A DNA stretch of 9,299 nucleotides. It comes from an uncultured Enterocloster sp. (GTDB lineage: Bacteria > Bacillota > Clostridia > Lachnospirales > Lachnospiraceae). The translations under genes and the position numbers were made by a program. The notes under the pieces were generated by a model, which saw only the letters and a list, made by a program, of their open reading frames with translations, made no database searches and was not told where the DNA came from. The stretch's first letter is position 1, and every line of letters begins with the position of its first letter. The stretch lies in assembly GCA_944382045.1 (NCBI GenBank), contig CALWMT010000085.1, forward strand, positions 1 to 9,299, written 5' to 3'. Below are positions 5,584-9,299 of this stretch, one piece after another.

Positions 5584-6519
5584 ATGAGCTTGCAGATTGA
5601 CGGAAGGACCAATGGCCCCCGCCTGTCCTGGCCGGATGGGAAACGGATTGCGGTCATGGTTACATTTGATTACGATGCGGAATTTCTCCGGATGTCCCGT
5701 GCGAAGAGCAAGGGAACATCTATTGGATTTACGGATTTTTCAAGGGGACAGTACGGCCCTCATGAGGGCCTTGCCCGCTGCCTCGATATGCTGGATGCCG
5801 TCGGCATAAGGTCCACCTTCTTTGTGCCTGGGATTGTCGGGGAGACATACCGGGATACCGTAGAGGAAATTGCCAAAAGAGGCCATGAGCTGGCCTGCCA
5901 CGGCTATATGCATGAATCCGTGCGGGGCATTTCCCGCGAGGAGGAGACGGGCATTCTTGAAAAAAGCGAGGCCATCCTCGAGGACATCTGCGGCAGAAGG
6001 CCCATAGGACATAGGGGACCGGAGAGCATTATCCATCCGTTTACCCCTGAGCTCTTAGCTGAGCGGGGATATCTCTACAGCTCCTCCATGAAGGACTGCG
6101 ACTGGGCATATCTGTGGGAAAGGGACGGGCAGCCGCTCCCTCTGGTAGAGCTTCCCTGTGATATCACGATGGATGATTTTACCTATTATTATTTCACCTT
6201 CAGCGATCCGGCGGTGCGCTCCATGTATACCAATCGGGAGGTTTATGGCAATTGGAAGCAGGAATTTGACGGCCTCGCCCTGGAGGGAAACAAGATTTTT
6301 GTTTTAAAGCTTCACCCTCAGATGATCGGACGAGCCAGCCGGATCGGCATGGTGGGCGAGCTTATCGCCTACATGCAGTCCCAAGGCGCATGGATTGCCA
6401 CCTGCGAGGAGACGGCCCGCTATGTGCTCTCCCAGACCTATCCCGGCTGGGAACGCCTGCCCGCCTTCCAGAATCAGACATCGCCCGCCAGCGCGCAGAA
6501 GGGAGGCGCAGCAAAATGA
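5584..6519 (+). CDS. CE4 polysaccharide-deacetylase-fold hydrolase, HpPgdA-like, first copy
   Basis: This 311-aa protein has the CE4 (NodB) deformed barrel. Motif 1 is TFDYDAE (27-33), with the presumed catalytic base Asp29 and metal ligand Asp31. Motif 2 is CHGYMHE, with metal ligands His106 and His110. HRGPE (143-147) resembles the motif 3 region, and LHPQMIGRASR (243-253) supplies the late catalytic His region. The overall pattern resembles the Helicobacter PgdA / cyclic imidase / allantoinase branch rather than exported chitin-type deacetylases. There is no signal peptide or membrane anchor, so it is probably cytosolic. This argues for a small amide or imide substrate over intact peptidoglycan, which is inference. 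GAGGTG 5 nt before ATG 5584 supports the start. The stop overlaps the start of the second copy (ATGA). Residues about 295-311 are a Ser/Ala/Gln tail absent from the second copy. Confidence 0.87.
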   Translation: MSLQIDGRTNGPRLSWPDGKRIAVMVTFDYDAEFLRMSRAKSKGTSIGFTDFSRGQYGPHEGLARCLDMLDAVGIRSTFFVPGIVGETYRDTVEEIAKRGHELACHGYMHESVRGISREEETGILEKSEAILEDICGRRPIGHRGPESIIHPFTPELLAERGYLYSSSMKDCDWAYLWERDGQPLPLVELPCDITMDDFTYYYFTFSDPAVRSMYTNREVYGNWKQEFDGLALEGNKIFVLKLHPQMIGRASRIGMVGELIAYMQSQGAWIATCEETARYVLSQTYPGWERLPAFQNQTSPASAQKGGAAK

Positions 6520-7352
6520 CAAAATGGCCTGACAGCAAACGAATCGCCGTGATGATGGCCTTCGACCTGGATGCGGAGACCATGTGGACCACCCGCGGAG
6601 ACGGCAACGCGGATCATATCACCAATCTTTCCCGGGGCGCCTACGGCCCCAAGCAGGGGGTTCCGAGAATCCTCGACATGCTTGACGTGCACCAGATCAA
6701 AGCCACCTTTTTTGTGCCCGGCGTTATCGCCGAGAAGTATCCTCTGGTCGTCCAGGAGATCGTGCGCCGCGGTCATGAGATCGGCTTTCACGGCTACCTC
6801 CACGAGGAGTTTACCACAACCGTCAAGGCGGAGGAGGACGCCACCATGCACCGCAGCGAGCGGATCATCCGTGAGCTCACCGGCCAGCAGATTGTCGGAC
6901 ACCGGGCGCCGGGCGGCGTGATTCACGATTACAGCCTGGAGCTGTTTTTGGAGCACGGCTATATCTACAGCTCCAACTGGCGTGACAGCGACGGCCCCTT
7001 CCTGCATCAGATCGGCGGAAGAACTGTGCCTCTGGTGGAGCTTCCGAAGGACTCTATTTTTGATGATACTGCCTACGATTTTTACACGGATTCCGCGCCG
7101 GAGCGCTATGAATTAAAATCTCCGGATGAAATGTATGAGATTTGGAAGGAAGAATTTGATACGCTGGCGGATGAAGGCCGCATGATTAATTTTGTGCTCC
7201 ATCCCCAGTTCATCGGCCGAGCCAGCCGTGTACAGATGTTAAGCCGGCTCATTGGCTACATGAAGACCCACGGTGCCTGGCTTGCCACGAATCGGGATGC
7301 AGCGGCCTGGGTACTGGAGCAGAATGGATTTGATTTTAAGAAAAGCTGGTAA
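6516..7352 (+). CDS. CE4 polysaccharide-deacetylase-fold hydrolase, HpPgdA-like, second copy
   Basis: This 278-aa paralogue of the preceding gene is collinear with it from WPDSKRIAVM onward. Motif 1 is AFDLDAE (15-21; Asp17, Asp19) and motif 2 is FHGYLHE (His92, His96). The motif 3 region is HRAPGG (129-134) where the first copy has HRGPES, and LHPQFIGRASR (228-238) is conserved. All presumed metal and catalytic positions are present, so it should be an active metal-dependent hydrolase. There is no signal peptide. The start at 6516 is chosen because GGGAGG (6501-6506) lies 9 nt upstream and because it gives an ATGA overlap with the first gene. An upstream in-frame ATG (6390) would overlap the first gene by 130 bp and add residues with no family similarity. 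Differences around motifs 1 and 3 suggest the two copies take different substrates or form a mixed oligomer. Confidence 0.87.
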   Translation: MTKWPDSKRIAVMMAFDLDAETMWTTRGDGNADHITNLSRGAYGPKQGVPRILDMLDVHQIKATFFVPGVIAEKYPLVVQEIVRRGHEIGFHGYLHEEFTTTVKAEEDATMHRSERIIRELTGQQIVGHRAPGGVIHDYSLELFLEHGYIYSSNWRDSDGPFLHQIGGRTVPLVELPKDSIFDDTAYDFYTDSAPERYELKSPDEMYEIWKEEFDTLADEGRMINFVLHPQFIGRASRVQMLSRLIGYMKTHGAWLATNRDAAAWVLEQNGFDFKKSW

Positions 7353-7412
7353 GATACAGCCGGCCATATAAGCTAAACTGCCGCTGATACGATTTTTTAG
7401 GGAGCGATACGC

Positions 7413-8894
7413 ATGGGGACAGCATTTGACAGTACAAAAAAGCACAATCAGGGGAGTACAGCGCAGGAGCCGGCTTCTGCGCCGGCCGGCGCGTCCAGCC
7501 ATTCAAGCTCCCCCTCCTCTCTCCTGGAGGAAGGCGAACGCCATGTCACCCGAACCGTCATCAAGCTGGCCTGGCCCTCCATCCTGGAGCAGCTGCTGAT
7601 CTCCATGGCCACCCTGGCGGACACTGCCATGGTGGGCTCCATCGGCGCCTCCGCCACAGCGGCTGTGGCCGTGAATATCTCTTCCGTATGGCTGATCAAC
7701 GGCTTTATCACTGCCCTCAGTGTGGGCTGCTCCTATCTGGCCGCCCATGCGGTGGGCAGCGGCAGTGTCCACAGAACGCACAGCGTGACATATCAGTCCA
7801 TCACCTGCTCCCTGATCCTAGGGCTTCTTCTCTTTTTCGGCGTGGAGCTGGTCTGCCGCCCGCTTCCCATCTGGCTGGGCGCTGCCCCGGATGTGGTTCC
7901 CATGGCCCAGAGCTATATGCGGGTCATCGGCTTCGGCCTGATCCCTCAGTCTGTGGCCGTGGTGCTCTCCTCTTTATTCCGTTCCGCCGGTGACACCCGC
8001 ACGCCCCTGGCTGCCAATCTCACCTCGAATATGGCCAATATCATCGGAAATTTTTTCCTGATCTATCCCGCCAGAGACGTAGTTCTGGGCGGCCGCACCA
8101 TCTTCATCTGGGGCGCCGGGCTGGGCGTGACGGGGGCAGCCATATCCACGGCTGCCTCCCAGTACCTGCTGTTTTTTATCCTGCTTTGGTTTTTGTCCCA
8201 CAAGGATACGCCCGTGCGGATCCCTCTGCTCCGGCCCCGTTATCGGATCCAGAGGCGCGTATTCCGGCAGCTGTGGCACATCAGCTTCCCCGTGCTCTTG
8301 GAGCGTCTCACCCTGACCTCCGGGCAGATTGCCCTGACCGCTATGATTTCCGGGCTGGGGACCGTTCCTCTCGCCGCCCACTACTTGACCAACCAGACAG
8401 AGGGAATCATGTATCTTCCGGCCTACGGATTCTCCTACACTGCCACCGCCCTGATCGGCCAGTCCCTGGGCGCCGGAAGAAAGGACCTGGCCGACCGTTT
8501 TGCTCTCTCCATCTGTCTCATCGGATCCGCTGTCATTGTGATGGTATGTATTCCTGTAGCCATCTGGTCCGGTCCCATCATCCGCTTATTCACAAGTGAT
8601 CCGGATGTAGCGGTCCTGGGCGCACAGACACTGTTTATCGCAGCCGCTACGGAAATCTTTTTCAGCTTCTTCGTCATTGCCTGCGGCATCTGCCGTGGCG
8701 CCGGCGATGTGCGCTTTTCCCTGCTCGTCAGCGTAATCGGCATGTGGGGCCTGCGCATCGGCCTGGTCTACATCGCCACACGCCCGCTGCAGATGGGGGT
8801 TGTGGGCGTGTGGATTGCCATTGCCGTGGACTGCTTCATACGGTCTGTGCTGTGCATCTGGCGGCTTAGGAGCGGGAGATGGAAAGGAAACTAA
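7413..8894 (+). CDS. MATE family multidrug/metabolite efflux transporter
   Basis: This 493-aa polytopic membrane protein has about twelve hydrophobic segments in two similar halves, residues about 48-250 and 290-485. The first half opens with KLAWPSILEQLLISMATLAD followed by TAMVGSIG, and the second with the related SFPVLLERLTLTSGQIALTAM. This is the hallmark of MATE exporters, which push drugs or metabolites out using a Na+ or H+ gradient. It also has RSAGDTRTP, the substrate-gate-like IGQSLGAGRKDLA and ICRGAGDVRFS. AGGGAG (7399-7404) at 8 nt supports the ATG. An unusual 45-residue Ser/Ala/Glu/Gln-rich, low-complexity N-terminus precedes the first membrane helix; no alternative ATG near the helix would remove it. 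The gene lies 60 bp after the second CE4 gene, so cotranscription is plausible. Exported substrate is unknown. Confidence 0.92.
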   Translation: MGTAFDSTKKHNQGSTAQEPASAPAGASSHSSSPSSLLEEGERHVTRTVIKLAWPSILEQLLISMATLADTAMVGSIGASATAAVAVNISSVWLINGFITALSVGCSYLAAHAVGSGSVHRTHSVTYQSITCSLILGLLLFFGVELVCRPLPIWLGAAPDVVPMAQSYMRVIGFGLIPQSVAVVLSSLFRSAGDTRTPLAANLTSNMANIIGNFFLIYPARDVVLGGRTIFIWGAGLGVTGAAISTAASQYLLFFILLWFLSHKDTPVRIPLLRPRYRIQRRVFRQLWHISFPVLLERLTLTSGQIALTAMISGLGTVPLAAHYLTNQTEGIMYLPAYGFSYTATALIGQSLGAGRKDLADRFALSICLIGSAVIVMVCIPVAIWSGPIIRLFTSDPDVAVLGAQTLFIAAATEIFFSFFVIACGICRGAGDVRFSLLVSVIGMWGLRIGLVYIATRPLQMGVVGVWIAIAVDCFIRSVLCIWRLRSGRWKGN

Positions 8895-8908
8895 TCAAAT
8901 TTTATTAA

Positions 8909-9299
8909 TTATTTACTCATTTCAATTTGCAAAATAGAGCGGCGCGGCACTACAAGTGGTTCCCCATTCCAATTTTTTATACTTTCGGAAAATAAACTGC
9001 CCTGTAGAACCTCCTGTCCAATTAAGGATATACATTTTCCCGCGGTCACTTTCTTCATTTCAGGGAAGGTAATTTCGATGTCTTCATCATAAGAAATATT
9101 AATCATTGTACAAATAAATTTTGTTTCATTCTCAGAGGCAAGGCAATTTAATTTTTCATTATTTATATCCACCTGCCACAGTTTATTTCCTTGATGTTTT
9201 TTCATTAAGCGAAATACCTGTCCATTTGATGTTAAACTCGCATTTTCTTGATATACATTAATGGCGCCTTCATTTACCGGCTGAAAATACATGGCAATA
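8909..9299 (-). CDS. C-terminal part of a putative glycoside hydrolase (5' end outside window)
   Basis: A leftward frame ends at TAA 8911-8909 and stays open to the right edge of the window, so the 5' part is missing. The ATG at 9292 has no ribosome binding site and the frame continues upstream of it. The visible 129 or so residues begin with MYFQPVNEGAINVY, pass through GQVFRLMKKHQGNKLW, then form a beta-rich segment ending in VPRRSILQIEMSK. A segment of this kind, with a closing 'P-x-x-S-I-x-x-I' strand, resembles the C-terminal beta-sandwich domain found after the barrel in several glycoside hydrolase families. I cannot name the family. By hand count positions 8941-9299 are about 35% G+C, against 65% and 72% in two sampled 60-base lines of the MATE gene. 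It converges on the MATE gene with only 14 bp between and no visible terminator. Confidence 0.55.
   Translation of the reverse strand, partial: IAMYFQPVNEGAINVYQENASLTSNGQVFRLMKKHQGNKLWQVDINNEKLNCLASENETKFICTMINISYDEDIEITFPEMKKVTAGKCISLIGQEVLQGSLFSESIKNWNGEPLVVPRRSILQIEMSK

Noticed and set aside
6390..6515. Upstream in-frame start for the second CE4 gene
   Set aside because: It would overlap the first CE4 gene by 130 bp and add 42 residues with no family similarity; the ATG at 6516 has GGGAGG at ideal spacing.
6474..7007. 177-residue - strand frame antisense to the second CE4 gene
   Set aside because: GC-rich third positions of the real gene leave the opposite frame open by chance; no translation signal or family pattern.
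1..9299. CRISPR array, tRNA, rRNA or complete insertion sequence
   Set aside because: No regularly spaced repeats, no cloverleaf or rRNA-like stretch, and no transposase-like protein were seen on either strand.

Overview
This window looks like chromosomal DNA of a spore-forming Firmicute, most likely a moderately high-G+C clostridium of the Lachnospiraceae type. The evidence is a clear SpoVT sporulation regulator, strong AGGAGG-type ribosome binding sites, consensus TTGACA/TATAAT promoters and Gram-positive lipoprotein and ABC-transporter layouts. Genus and species cannot be fixed from the sequence alone.

Layout, left to right. (1) Positions 1-360 hold the 3' end of a DUF885-type gene. It converges on a leftward pair: an unrecognised 279-aa protein (1318-2157) followed by a secreted transglutaminase-like protein (412-1263). 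A perfect inverted repeat lies at the convergent junction. (2) The gap 2158-2390 carries a long GC-rich palindrome flanked by an 8-bp direct repeat. It also carries a sigma-G-like promoter for spoVT (2391-2939). (3) A leftward amino-acid ABC transporter operon reads binding lipoprotein (4424-5338), permease (3700-4368), ATPase (2994-3716). It starts from a good sigma-A promoter, has a hairpin between the first two genes, and ends in a UUCG-loop terminator. (4) Divergently, a near-perfect promoter overlapped by a 10-bp-arm operator-like palindrome drives two overlapping CE4 deacetylase-fold paralogues (5584-6519 and 6516-7352). A MATE-family exporter (7413-8894) follows. (5) The right edge (8909-9299, leftward) is the 3' part of a gene with about 35% G+C by hand count, against about 65-70% in two sampled lines of the adjacent exporter gene. 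It resembles the C-terminus of a glycoside hydrolase.

How the genes may work together. The most coherent functional unit is the divergent pair: an amino-acid-type importer facing two signal-less, hence probably cytosolic, CE4 hydrolases and an exporter. CE4 relatives of the HpPgdA / cyclic-imidase / allantoinase kind act on cyclic or linear amides. A plausible but unproven reading is import and hydrolysis of a small amide or imide rather than cell-wall editing. No regulator gene for the operator is inside the window.

No rRNA, tRNA, CRISPR array, complete insertion sequence or phage gene was seen. I did not see an unmistakably new multi-gene system. The best candidates for something undescribed are the hydrolase/importer locus, the palindrome with flanking direct repeats, and the unrecognised 279-aa protein.
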